In this document: in pieces, positions 45,602 through 53,923 of the stretch
Numbering within the stretch: the first letter of the stretch is position 1
Layout of the letters: every line of letters starts with the position of its first letter
Assembly: GCF_023822025.1 (NCBI RefSeq)
Contig: NZ_CP082909.1
Span: 3,524,001-3,588,000 of the forward strand
DNA: 64,000 nt
Origin: Endozoicomonas sp. 4G
Lineage (GTDB): Bacteria; Pseudomonadota; Gammaproteobacteria; Pseudomonadales; Endozoicomonadaceae
Reading direction: 5' to 3'
Position numbers and translations under genes: made by a program
Notes under the pieces: model-generated
Told to the model about the DNA's origin: nothing
What the model saw: the letters and a program-made list of their open reading frames with translations, nothing else
Database searches by the model: none

Positions 45602-47932
45602 TCAGGAGCGCACTGTTCTGGAAAGTCCCCTGACTTCTTCACGAACGGCAGGATCACCGACTCTCTCTGTGATCGATTTAACCCACTCTGTTTTATATCC
45701 CCGGACACCCACGTTCTGCTCCTGAACCTCCAGATTACCACTCTGCTGGAGAATCGTCTGGAACAAGGTTCTGTCAGCAGGATCCACAATACGGCCAGGC
45801 TCAGGCACTTCACCGGTTCCGGGATTGATTCGGGCCGCCAGGAACTTGATCTCAGCATCCAGCATTCCTGTTCTGTCTTTACCGCTTTTACAATTGGACA
45901 GTGGCACAGCCCCCACCTTATGAGTCAACAGAGCGACCCTGGCCGCCAGTTTATAAGCGTCATGATGATGATGGTAATGCCGACCTTTTTTATAGATCGT
46001 CTTAATTTGGTCTGCAAGGTTCTCTACTGACCGACCATCTCTTTTTAACTGATCCAATTGAGCATTGAGTTCGGAGACTTTTTCCCTGTTGCCCGCCGCT
46101 TCGGCATCCCTGACCTGCACCCTGATGGCCTCACCTTTCGTTGAGATGTCACTGAGAAATTCACCGGCCATCCCGCCATAAATACCTGCTTTACCGGACT
46201 TGCCCACCAGCATTTCCATAGCAGGATCATTCATTTTTTTCTGGAAAGACCTTCCCCCGGTTATCAGAGAGGCACCACCTACCCCACCCCAGTTTACCGG
46301 AATGTTAAAGCGTGCCTGTTTGAAATTAAGCTTGATTGTCCGGGGCTGCCCGTCCGCCCCCGGAAGTTCCAAAGTAACGGGTTGTTTTGCAGGGTCGGTA
46401 AAGTGCTTGAAAGCTTCATTCTGAGCCTTCTGCATTTTTTTCTCATGCCCAGAACCCAGACCGGTGGTCACCAGAGAGGTGGAAGTTGTCGTCAGAGTGG
46501 GGACAGGGCCTCCCTCTGCCGCCACCAGAGCCTGCTCAAAAATATCAGGCCGGGTTGCCAGGGCCGAAAGCAGAATTTCTTTGACTCTTGTTTTTCCTCC
46601 TTCTGCCTTGAGATCCGGATCCCCTTCGACGCCATAGGGATCAGCAATCCCATGCCGTATGCCGGTGTAGACATTATTATTGTTAATCGAGAAATCACTG
46701 CGATTCAGGTTTGAGGCATGATCCGTATTGGCCGTATCAAGACAGCAAACTCCACGACCTTCATAGTCGATATCATAGAGGCGAGAGACTTCACCCCTTG
46801 CTGACTCAGGCACTTTGATTTCAGCCGCGGGCTGTTGTCTGGAGGTAAACTCAACGCCATCCTGAGAAAACGAATTTTCTGTTGTTTTCCAGGGACGATT
46901 ATTTAACTGATCAGCATAAGCCGCCTTGAAATCGCTGGCCACGGTGTGTTTATCGACGCCTGCTGACACCAGGGCATCTTGCAGAATTTTCGGATAATGC
47001 TCATTAGCCTTGCGTATCTCCTCCTTGCTGACAGGTTCATCACCTTTTAGCTGAACCGTTTGCTGAAGTCGTCTTAACTCATTCAGTAGTTGTCGATCAA
47101 GCTTGGTCAGACGTGCCACGTCCTCTGTACGCCCCTCGCTCTGGGCCAACTGAAGTTTATTATTCAGAACCCCTCTGGCAGCATCAAACTGTAGCTTCTG
47201 TAGCTTGAAAAACTCTTTATGGTCATGAGTACTTCCGGGAACGGCCACTTCAACATCGGACACGGTTATCTGATAGCGATTTAAAAGGGTCTGGGTGTCT
47301 CCACTTTCCCGCAGATGCATTCTGAATATTTCACTGGCAACCAGCTTGTCTACATTGGCTGAAGATAATTCATCGAGGAGTTTATAAGGAAGGTTCCTTA
47401 GATTTTCCACCATCTCTTCCGTCACGGGCTCATAGTTCTGATGAATCTTTTGCTCATGTCGCTGGATAAAGTCTTTCATTGCCAGAATAAGCTCACCACC
47501 ATCAGTCTGTAGCCGGGCTTCATTGAGTACTTCTTTGGCCACAGAGACGGCAGCACTCTCATACTGATTTCTGGCCTGCTGATAAGCCCTCTGTACTTCA
47601 GGCTTGTCACCCTGCCCCATTTTCACCTCGGCAAAGACATACCCCTGTTGTTTGAAAACGTTGTCAGCCTGAGCCTGAGGACGGACATTGCCAGAGACCT
47701 CTATTGGTTTGGGCCGACTGACTGAAGCGACTTGCCTCTGTTGTATGGGAATATCACGAGGAGTCCGGTTACCCAGCCCTGACAACTTTTTCAGAACACT
47801 CCTGATCGCTTTGACCAGCCGGTTCTGGCGGCTGCTACGCCCGACCTTTTCCAGTTCTCCGACATCGGGTGCTGCTGCGTGAGGGTTCATTGATGTGGGC
47901 TGTGGGCCCGTTGGGAGCTTGCCGCCTTCCAT
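45602..47932 (-). CDS. SopB/IpgD-like phosphoinositide phosphatase effector candidate (copy 2)
   Basis: This 776-residue protein has a C-terminal catalytic motif NCKSGKDRTGMLDAEIKFLA near residue 680. It is very close to the SopB/IpgD consensus (Cys-Lys-Ser-Gly-Lys-Asp-Arg-Thr-Gly), so phosphatase activity is likely. The N-terminal 300 residues are helical and charged without a known domain. An internal GLGSGHEKKMQ segment (about 495) and IPVNWGGVGGASLITGGRSF precede the catalytic part. The start has AAGGAG at a suitable distance. No chaperone gene flanks it. It shares domain type with the gene at 24132, but the N-terminal halves look unrelated. Confidence 0.82.
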   Translation of the reverse strand: MEGGKLPTGPQPTSMNPHAAAPDVGELEKVGRSSRQNRLVKAIRSVLKKLSGLGNRTPRDIPIQQRQVASVSRPKPIEVSGNVRPQAQADNVFKQQGYVFAEVKMGQGDKPEVQRAYQQARNQYESAAVSVAKEVLNEARLQTDGGELILAMKDFIQRHEQKIHQNYEPVTEEMVENLRNLPYKLLDELSSANVDKLVASEIFRMHLRESGDTQTLLNRYQITVSDVEVAVPGSTHDHKEFFKLQKLQFDAARGVLNNKLQLAQSEGRTEDVARLTKLDRQLLNELRRLQQTVQLKGDEPVSKEEIRKANEHYPKILQDALVSAGVDKHTVASDFKAAYADQLNNRPWKTTENSFSQDGVEFTSRQQPAAEIKVPESARGEVSRLYDIDYEGRGVCCLDTANTDHASNLNRSDFSINNNNVYTGIRHGIADPYGVEGDPDLKAEGGKTRVKEILLSALATRPDIFEQALVAAEGGPVPTLTTTSTSLVTTGLGSGHEKKMQKAQNEAFKHFTDPAKQPVTLELPGADGQPRTIKLNFKQARFNIPVNWGGVGGASLITGGRSFQKKMNDPAMEMLVGKSGKAGIYGGMAGEFLSDISTKGEAIRVQVRDAEAAGNREKVSELNAQLDQLKRDGRSVENLADQIKTIYKKGRHYHHHHDAYKLAARVALLTHKVGAVPLSNCKSGKDRTGMLDAEIKFLAARINPGTGEVPEPGRIVDPADRTLFQTILQQSGNLEVQEQNVGVRGYKTEWVKSITERVGDPAVREEVRGLSRTVRS

Positions 47933-48236
47933 TGCTCTGACTCCTTAGTCGGGGATAAATTTTCAAGATTGAAGGGCAAATCTGGAATATGTTTCAGTAA
48001 CATTATCAATAATGCCCTTGACACCTTATTAGAAGAATAGCTAAAGGCGAAGCTCACAACCCGTTAACAATAGCTACAACGCTCTGAATGATGACATTTG
48101 TAATAGTTTGATAAGTAGAATTTCATATTGCCGGAAGCTCTAAGCAGGAACAGACTAACCCTGATATTTTGAGGTGGTGATTCACCAGACTCTCCACCTC
48201 TTGTTGCCGATATTCCTTATTAATGGTGATACATCA
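47933..48236. other. Upstream region of aspA and of the SopB-like gene
   Basis: About 300 bp without a gene. A GAGGTGG/CCACCTC pair (48171-48200) could form a hairpin in the aspA leader, and an AAGGGCA/TGCCCTT pair lies near 47979-48019. No clear -35/-10 was found. Confidence 0.45.
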
Positions 48237-49673
48237 ATGGCACTGGACAATACTGATCTGAACGAATACCGCATCGAACATGATCTGCTGGGTGAAGCCC
48301 CTGTACCTCAGGAAGCTTACTATGGCATCCAGACTCAGCGAGCCCTGGAAAACTTCAACATCTCCGGTGTCACACTGAACCACTTCTCAAACATCCCGAA
48401 AGCCCTGGCCATGGTTAAGAAAGCCTGTGCCCTGGCTAACCGTGACCTGGGAATGCTGGATGCAGCCAAAGCCGACGCCATCGCCGACGCCTGTGACGAA
48501 ATCATTGCCGGTAAACTGCATGACCAGTTTACCGTTGACATGATTCAGGGGGGAGCCGGAACCTCCACCAACATGAATGCCAATGAAGTGATTGCCAACC
48601 GCGCACTGGAACTGATGGGCTACCGTCGTGGTCAGTACGAGCACCTGCACCCTAACACCCACGTCAACATGGCTCAGTCTACCAACGACGTTTATCCAAC
48701 GGCTATGCGTCTGTCCATGGTACTGAAGCACAACGAGCTGGTGGTGGCCGCCAAGAGCCTGAAGAATGCCTGCGACATTAAGGCAGAAGAGTTCAAGGAC
48801 GTGCTGAAAATGGGTCGTACCCAGCTGCAGGACGCTGTACCTATGACCCTGGGGCAGGAATTCCGTGCTTTCTCAACCACCATTGGTGAAGACATTGACC
48901 GTATCAAGGATATGGCCAAGCTGCTGTGCGAAATTAACCTGGGCGGTACCGCCATCGGTACCGGTATCACCGCCGACAACCGTTACGCACCTCTGGCGGT
49001 TAAATACCTGTCGGAAATTTCCGGTCAGAATATGATTCTGGCGGGTGACCTGGTAGAAGCCACCTCTGACATGGGTGCTTTTGTCATCTTCTCCAGCTCT
49101 CTGAAGCGTATGGCCGTTAAGCTGTCCAAGATGAGTAATGACCTGCGCCTGCTCTCTTCCGGTCCTCTGTGTGGCTTTAATGACATCAACCTGCCTGAAA
49201 TGCAGCCAGGTTCTTCCATCATGCCCGGCAAGGTTAACCCGGTTATTCCTGAGGCCATGAGCCAGATCGCTTTCCACGTTATTGGCAATGACCTGGTCGT
49301 GACCATGGCATCGGAGGCTGCCCAGCTACAGCTGAACTACGCTGAGCCGGTACTGGTTTACAAAATTCTGGAATCCATCCAGCAGCTCACCAATGGTATG
49401 TTTATGCTGTCCGACCGCTGCGTGAAAGGTATCACTGCCAACAAAGACATCTGCATGGATTATGTCTACAACTCTGTTGGTCTGGTCACTGCTCTGAACC
49501 CTTATCTGGGTTACGAGAACTCCAGTCGCATTGCCAAAACGGCTATGAAGACCGGTCGTCGTGTAGTGGACCTGGTAAAAGAAGAAGGCTTGCTGACGGA
49601 TGAGCAACTGGCCGAAATCCTGAAGCCAGAGAACATGATTGCACCACTGGACCTGAGCAGCAAGGTCCACTGA
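48237..49673 (+). CDS. aspA: Aspartate ammonia-lyase
   Basis: This 478-residue enzyme interconverts L-aspartate with fumarate and ammonia. The N-terminus MALDNTDLNEYRIEHDLLGEAPVP and signature GSSIMPGKVNP near residue 320 (flexible SS loop with catalytic Ser) are diagnostic, as are TSTNMNANEVIANRA and VYPTAMR. I choose the ATG at 48237, giving exactly the length of E. coli AspA; a GTG 63 bp upstream has no support. A strong terminator follows. Aspartate is a likely carbon or nitrogen source in a host-associated lifestyle, which is inference. Confidence 0.96.
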   Translation: MALDNTDLNEYRIEHDLLGEAPVPQEAYYGIQTQRALENFNISGVTLNHFSNIPKALAMVKKACALANRDLGMLDAAKADAIADACDEIIAGKLHDQFTVDMIQGGAGTSTNMNANEVIANRALELMGYRRGQYEHLHPNTHVNMAQSTNDVYPTAMRLSMVLKHNELVVAAKSLKNACDIKAEEFKDVLKMGRTQLQDAVPMTLGQEFRAFSTTIGEDIDRIKDMAKLLCEINLGGTAIGTGITADNRYAPLAVKYLSEISGQNMILAGDLVEATSDMGAFVIFSSSLKRMAVKLSKMSNDLRLLSSGPLCGFNDINLPEMQPGSSIMPGKVNPVIPEAMSQIAFHVIGNDLVVTMASEAAQLQLNYAEPVLVYKILESIQQLTNGMFMLSDRCVKGITANKDICMDYVYNSVGLVTALNPYLGYENSSRIAKTAMKTGRRVVDLVKEEGLLTDEQLAEILKPENMIAPLDLSSKVH

Positions 49674-49722
49674 TCTTAAACATCAGTCGTCTATACCGGC
49701 GCTAACCCAGCGCTCAACCCAC

Positions 49723-49756
49723 AAAAAACCGCACTGTTACAGGTGCGGTTTTTTTA
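49723..49756 (+). terminator. Intrinsic terminator of aspA
   Basis: AAAAAACCGCAC/GTGCGGTTTTTTT stem-loop, 50 bp past the aspA stop, with a T run. Confidence 0.9.
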
Positions 49757-50162
49757 TTATTCAGCTTACTTGCCCATGCCTGATAAACATTTACAGTAGT
49801 TTTACCACTTGGAATGTATAATTTTTCCTTTAATATTGCGCATTCCGTGAGGCAATCAGTAGAAAGCGAAACAACCAGAACCATTCAAACGTAATTACGA
49901 CTTGGAAACATCGGACATCGAAAAACCCGGCTCAGAATACTGAGCCCTGGCGTAGAAGTAACTGTCCAGCGCAATCCAGGCAGAGCAGCCCGCTCAGTGT
50001 ATGTTGTTAAAAACCTCTGCTACACTGAGATCGAATTCCACAGCCGTTAAGCGTGTAATCGAACGATAGTGTGGCTCTACCTTCGCAAATTTTCTCCTGC
50101 CTGACGGCGTTTTATTACTAACCCGTTTACGGCAACTTTTATACAGTTACAGTGGAGTCGTT
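49757..50162. other. Upstream region of the FixJ-type regulator
   Basis: About 400 bp without a gene. It contains a GGCTCAG/CTGAGCC hairpin near 49929-49946 and an AT-rich stretch near 49810-49835. The regulator gene has a GTGGAG ribosome site. No further feature was recognised. Confidence 0.45.
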
Positions 50163-50816
50163 ATGCAGCAACAGGATATGAAGCAGGAACCCACCGTTTT
50201 CATCATCGACGATGACGAGGCTGTGCGTGATTCGCTGAAAATGCTGATGCAGTCTGTTGGACAGACAGTAGAAGCTTTTTTTTCCCCCGCCGAGTTCCTG
50301 GAAGTCTACGATGAAAATCGTCCGGGATGCATTGTTCTGGACATTCGTATGCCGGGAATGAGCGGGCTGGAGCTTCAGAGCAAGCTCAATGAAATGCACT
50401 GCATCCTGCCTATCATTTTTATTACCGGACATGGCGATGTGCCGATGGCCGTTCAGGCCATCAAGGATGGTGCAATGAACTTTATCCAGAAACCATTCCG
50501 TGACCAGGAACTTCTGGATCTGATTAACGACGCCTTGAAGCTGGATGCGCAACAGCGTCGTGAACTGCTTGAGCACAAAGAAATTCTTCGTCGTCTTTCC
50601 ACGCTAACTGACCGTGAGCGTGAGGTACTTCATCACGTGGTTGAAGGCAAGGCAAACAAGGTCATTGCTGCCGACATCAACCTGAGCCAGAGAACCGTAG
50701 AGATCCACCGCTCCCGTGTGATGGAAAAAATGGGTACCAAGTCTCTGGCCCACCTGGTTCGTCAGGTCATGCAGGTTAAAGAGCATCTGGAAGGTGAGTT
50801 TTACTTCAAAGCCTGA
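50163..50816 (+). CDS. FixJ/NarL-type response regulator
   Basis: This 217-residue transcription factor has an N-terminal receiver (acidic pocket IIDDDEA, phosphoacceptor Asp60 in CIVLDIRMPGMSGLE, Thr88, Lys110) and a C-terminal LuxR/NarL-type helix-turn-helix (LTDREREVLHHVVEGKANKVIAADINLSQRTVEIHRSRVMEKM). It belongs to the FixJ/TtrR/TodT subfamily. No histidine kinase gene is adjacent, so the sensor is elsewhere. A second, degenerate receiver gene follows. The regulated genes cannot be named. Confidence 0.92.
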   Translation: MQQQDMKQEPTVFIIDDDEAVRDSLKMLMQSVGQTVEAFFSPAEFLEVYDENRPGCIVLDIRMPGMSGLELQSKLNEMHCILPIIFITGHGDVPMAVQAIKDGAMNFIQKPFRDQELLDLINDALKLDAQQRRELLEHKEILRRLSTLTDREREVLHHVVEGKANKVIAADINLSQRTVEIHRSRVMEKMGTKSLAHLVRQVMQVKEHLEGEFYFKA

Positions 50817-50821
50817 CCTTT

Positions 50822-50854
50822 ATCCGGGGCACCTTTTTGGATAACGCCCCGGAT
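50822..50854 (+). terminator. Hairpin after the FixJ-type regulator
   Basis: ATCCGGGGC/GCCCCGGAT 9-bp stem starting six bases after the stop. No T tract follows, so termination strength is uncertain. Confidence 0.6.
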
Positions 50855-51369
50855 CACTACCACTCCTGCTAGTGGTCGTCACACACCCTTATCAGTCTAT
50901 TGCACGCCCGTTCTACCCCCTATCAATTATCTCTCCCCCCCCTGCGAAGCCTTGTAATACCTTTTAGGTAGTCCCCGTACAACGTCTAGTACATCCCTCC
51001 ATTCAGCAACTTTGAGTCTAATCCTAAACTGCTAGTGCGCTATGAAAGAGCTGGAGACAGAAGTTAAGTTTTTCTGAAATGGGCGGAGCTATTTTTGGTT
51101 ACCACGGGGTGACTGAATACTTTATCAATAAAAAAGCGATCATTTCAGAATAATCATCTACCTTATTGCAACTGACTGTTTTCTTTCGTTGCCCGATAAA
51201 ACGCTCTGCCTGGCATATAAGACCTGTGTCAAAAAAAGCACAGATCTGTCCTTCAGAGCATAAGTACTACAGAGAGTCCAACTTCTGGCAAGGGTTCTAC
51301 TCGACAGAAGCAGGCATCTCGGCAAACGACTTACGTATTGTTATTGAATTGACCATCAAGGCTGCCCCT
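50855..51369. other. Non-coding region with several dyads between two regulators
   Basis: About 515 bp without a supported gene. Visible dyads: CCACT/AGTGG near 50861-50876, the palindrome ACCTTTTAGGT at 50959-50969, GTAC(aacgtcta)GTAC near 50977-50992, and a perfect 10-bp inverted pair TTCTGAAATG (51072) / CATTTCAGAA (51141). One or more could be binding sites for the upstream regulator. Confidence 0.45.
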
Positions 51370-51747
51370 ATGAGTTTGGCAACAAAAGCAACCGTGTATC
51401 TACTGGAACAGGATACGAATGTTACCGACACCATCCGCGGCCTGTGTGATGAGAAGTCTATGCGACTGGAATGCTTCAACAGCAGCAGTGAACTTTTGAT
51501 GGCCATGCAGGGCGTACACCCTGACTGCATCATTGCCGCAAATGAGAAAGAAAGTGAGGAGGCCGTGCAACTTCTGGAAGCCTTGAACGAGGGTGAATAT
51601 GATATCCCCGTTATCATTCTGGGCCAGCACAATGATATGCACACTGCCGTGGCTGCCATCAAGGCAGGTGCTATCGACTACATTGAGAAGCCCGTTATTT
51701 ATGGTCGACTGGCTGAACACTTTAATCAGATAAGTCCAGCCCCCTGA
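51370..51747 (+). CDS. Pseudo-receiver protein without phosphoacceptor Asp
   Basis: This single-domain protein of about 125 residues aligns with the receiver of its neighbour but has lost key residues. The acidic pocket is EQD, the phosphoacceptor position in PDCIIAANE is Ala, and the conserved Thr is Gly (VIILGQH), while Lys107 (IDYIEKPV) is kept. It has no DNA-binding domain. The start at 51370 is chosen because AAGG lies eight bases upstream and the domain begins here. Its last 26 bp overlap the convergent sbcB. It may bind a partner independently of phosphorylation. Function is unknown. Confidence 0.75.
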   Translation: MSLATKATVYLLEQDTNVTDTIRGLCDEKSMRLECFNSSSELLMAMQGVHPDCIIAANEKESEEAVQLLEALNEGEYDIPVIILGQHNDMHTAVAAIKAGAIDYIEKPVIYGRLAEHFNQISPAP

Positions 51748-53155
51748 CGTAATCAGCCAGCTCATCGAGCAGAATCTGCTGTGCGACGGAAGCCGTCCCT
51801 CGGGCTTCATCCATAGCCTGCCAGAACGAGCCAACGCCCAGAATCCGATGGTCACTGTCAGACAGTCGCAGCCTGCGATAGTGTTCCCAGGTTTCCATCT
51901 CCTCAGCATCCAGCGCCTCTGGATAATGTCGTGCCCGGTAACGAAATAACATTTCATCCAATCGCGCATCATCGAAAGAAAAACCCAGCCCTGCCAGACG
52001 GGAAGGCTCTGTGGACCTGATCACCTGCATCCGCTCTTTATCTTCTGTAGAGAAAAAACCACCCGAATAGATCATCTGATCCGGATCGCTGGTAACCTGC
52101 TCCGGTGCAGAAGCAAATACCTGCTGAACCTTTTGCATCACGGGTGGATGTTGCAGCAACCTCTCTCTGTGAGTTAGACAGGTATTCAGATCTATTTCCA
52201 GTCGCTGCTGGTCTTCGGGCCTGATTACATTCAAGGGAGCCACCACCGGGCACTTATTGATATGCACTACCTTCAGCGGAATCCTCTCCTGCCCTTCTTT
52301 AGCTGAAGAAACAGCCGGAGAAAACAAGCGTGCCTGTATCTCTTCCACCGACAAGTCCATCAGAACTTCGGGGTCGACCGACAAATCGTAGACCACTACT
52401 CCATTGCGATTAACGGGATGCATGGCAAGAGGCATGACCACGGCAAGGCAATGCCTGTGAGCACCAAACATCCCGGAAACATGAACAACTGCCTCTTTTT
52501 TCGTCAGATTCAGTTGCTGGGAAACACTTTTCTTATCACGGAGGTTCAGGATAAAGTTGAAGACCTTGGGCTGCCGGTCACGTATCAGACGCGCCATCGC
52601 TATGGTCGCTCTCACATCCGACAAAGCATCGTGTGCATCGCCATGATCAATCCCGTTTGCCTCAGTCAGATCTTCCAGCCTGTAACTGTTCAAACCGTCT
52701 TCCCGTTTGGGCCAGATAATACCTTCCGGTCTTAGTGCGCCTGTCAGTCTCACCAGATCAATGAGATCCCAGCGGCTGTTTCCGTTCTGCCACTCTCTGG
52801 CATAGGGATCATAAAAGTTTCGATAAAGGCTGTTACGAGTCACTTCATCATCAAAGCGAATCGAATTGTAGCCTGCGGTGCAGGTTCCGGGCTGCATCAG
52901 CTCGGCATGAATCCGACCAATAAACTCCGGCTCAGCCAGCCCCCTTTCGTTGACAACCTGAGGGGTCAGACCGGTGACCAAACAGGCCATGGGATGAGCC
53001 AGATGATCCGGGGGCAGTTTGCAGAAGATATTGAGAGGCTCCCCGATCTCATTCAACTCGGCATCGGTTCTGATACCGGCGAACTGGCAGGGCCAATCCG
53101 TCGCCGGATCGGTTCCGAAGGTTTCGTAGTCGTGCCAGTAGAAACTTCTCAGCAT
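51722..53155 (-). CDS. sbcB: Exodeoxyribonuclease I
   Basis: This DnaQ-fold 3'-5' single-strand exonuclease of about 477 residues acts in recombination and mismatch repair. Motifs are FYWHDYETFGTDPATD (DxE) near residue 9, AGYNSIRFDDEVTRNSLYRNFYDPY, and HDALSDVRATIAMA (motif III). I use the ATG at 53155, with a perfect AGGAGTGAAC before it; a longer open frame upstream has no family match. It is convergent with the pseudo-receiver gene (26-bp overlap). Confidence 0.95.
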   Translation of the reverse strand: MLRSFYWHDYETFGTDPATDWPCQFAGIRTDAELNEIGEPLNIFCKLPPDHLAHPMACLVTGLTPQVVNERGLAEPEFIGRIHAELMQPGTCTAGYNSIRFDDEVTRNSLYRNFYDPYAREWQNGNSRWDLIDLVRLTGALRPEGIIWPKREDGLNSYRLEDLTEANGIDHGDAHDALSDVRATIAMARLIRDRQPKVFNFILNLRDKKSVSQQLNLTKKEAVVHVSGMFGAHRHCLAVVMPLAMHPVNRNGVVVYDLSVDPEVLMDLSVEEIQARLFSPAVSSAKEGQERIPLKVVHINKCPVVAPLNVIRPEDQQRLEIDLNTCLTHRERLLQHPPVMQKVQQVFASAPEQVTSDPDQMIYSGGFFSTEDKERMQVIRSTEPSRLAGLGFSFDDARLDEMLFRYRARHYPEALDAEEMETWEHYRRLRLSDSDHRILGVGSFWQAMDEARGTASVAQQILLDELADYVRGLDLSD

Positions 53156-53257
53156 GTTCACTCCTGCCAATTTAATGAAATCTTCCCCTTCAGGGGTTCT
53201 GTAGTAGCGTACCACGACGGCCGCGACTTCTCCGATCTGACGATGCTGCAAAACATT

Positions 53258-53301
53258 TAGCATAGGCTTGCCAGCCGTTTTAGCATAGGCTTGCCAGCCG
53301 T
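53258..53301. repeat. 21-bp direct repeat x2 upstream of sbcB
   Basis: TAGCATAGGCTTGCCAGCCG (followed by T) occurs at 53258 and again at 53281, a 23-bp period, about 100 bp before sbcB. A separate 13-bp repeat (AGGCAATGATGGG x2) is at about 53372-53397. Confidence 0.85.
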
Positions 53302-53521
53302 GCCACCGGGCTCACCGTCATCAGCAAATCCCAGAACGGTATTCCCCTCGGGAGGACCGGCAATATAAGCCAGGCAATGATGGGAGGCAATGATGGGAGG
53401 CATCCGGAAACTGATGTCTCAGAGATTGCTGAAAGGAGAGAGCTTCCGCCCTTGAGGTCACTCTCTACAGGAAGGTAATAAAACGGCTTCGCTTGACAGT
53501 GATCGTTGACCGTAGTTTCTG

Positions 53522-53887
53522 CTAACACTCAGTGAAAGAAAAGTACTCCTTGAGTACTTCGACCAGATCAATAATATCATGCCCTGCATTGACAATACTG
53601 TAGCCAGAATCAAAAAATTCCGGGCCCACGTCCGGCTTGCACCAATGGCAGCGGGCATCAAAGTCAATATGGTTTTCCTCTTCATCCGGGCCAGGCAGCT
53701 TGATTCTCATACTGTAAACCGCACCAATAAGCACCGGCACGGTACTGATCAGCATCAAACCATTGCTGCTGATATTGCCAATACTTCCCATTTCCTTCAG
53801 CGTGTTCCTGTTGTACACAGTCAGATAATCATTCAACTGGTGTCGTTTGATGCGGCGGCGCTCCTTGCCGCGTGGAACCGTAGACAT
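53522..53887 (-). CDS. PilZ-domain protein
   Basis: This 121-residue protein begins MSTVPRGKERRRIKRHQLNDYLTVYNRN and continues MGSIGNISSNGLMLIS, the PilZ signature (R-x-x-x-R then D/N-x-S-x-x-G) that binds cyclic di-GMP. The NIS form differs slightly from the D-x-S consensus. The start has AAGGAG eight bases upstream. It lies 36 bp downstream of the giant coiled-coil gene on the same strand and may share its transcript. Confidence 0.85.
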   Translation of the reverse strand: MSTVPRGKERRRIKRHQLNDYLTVYNRNTLKEMGSIGNISSNGLMLISTVPVLIGAVYSMRIKLPGPDEEENHIDFDARCHWCKPDVGPEFFDSGYSIVNAGHDIIDLVEVLKEYFSFTEC

Positions 53888-53923
53888 AATCTGTACTCCT
53901 TTACTGCCCTACCTGTAAAAAAT

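Noticed and set aside
45537-48236. Type III secretion chaperone genes beside the SopB-like genes
   Set aside because: No small acidic chaperone-like gene flanks either copy; the neighbours are a lipoprotein, aspA, ispB and brnA.
53156-53263. N-terminal extension of sbcB to 53263
   Set aside because: The perfect Shine-Dalgarno and family alignment both point to the ATG at 53155.
53280-53528. Minus-strand 82-codon frame between PilZ and sbcB
   Set aside because: It overlaps the PilZ stop, lacks a ribosome site and spans a 13-bp tandem repeat; probably non-coding.
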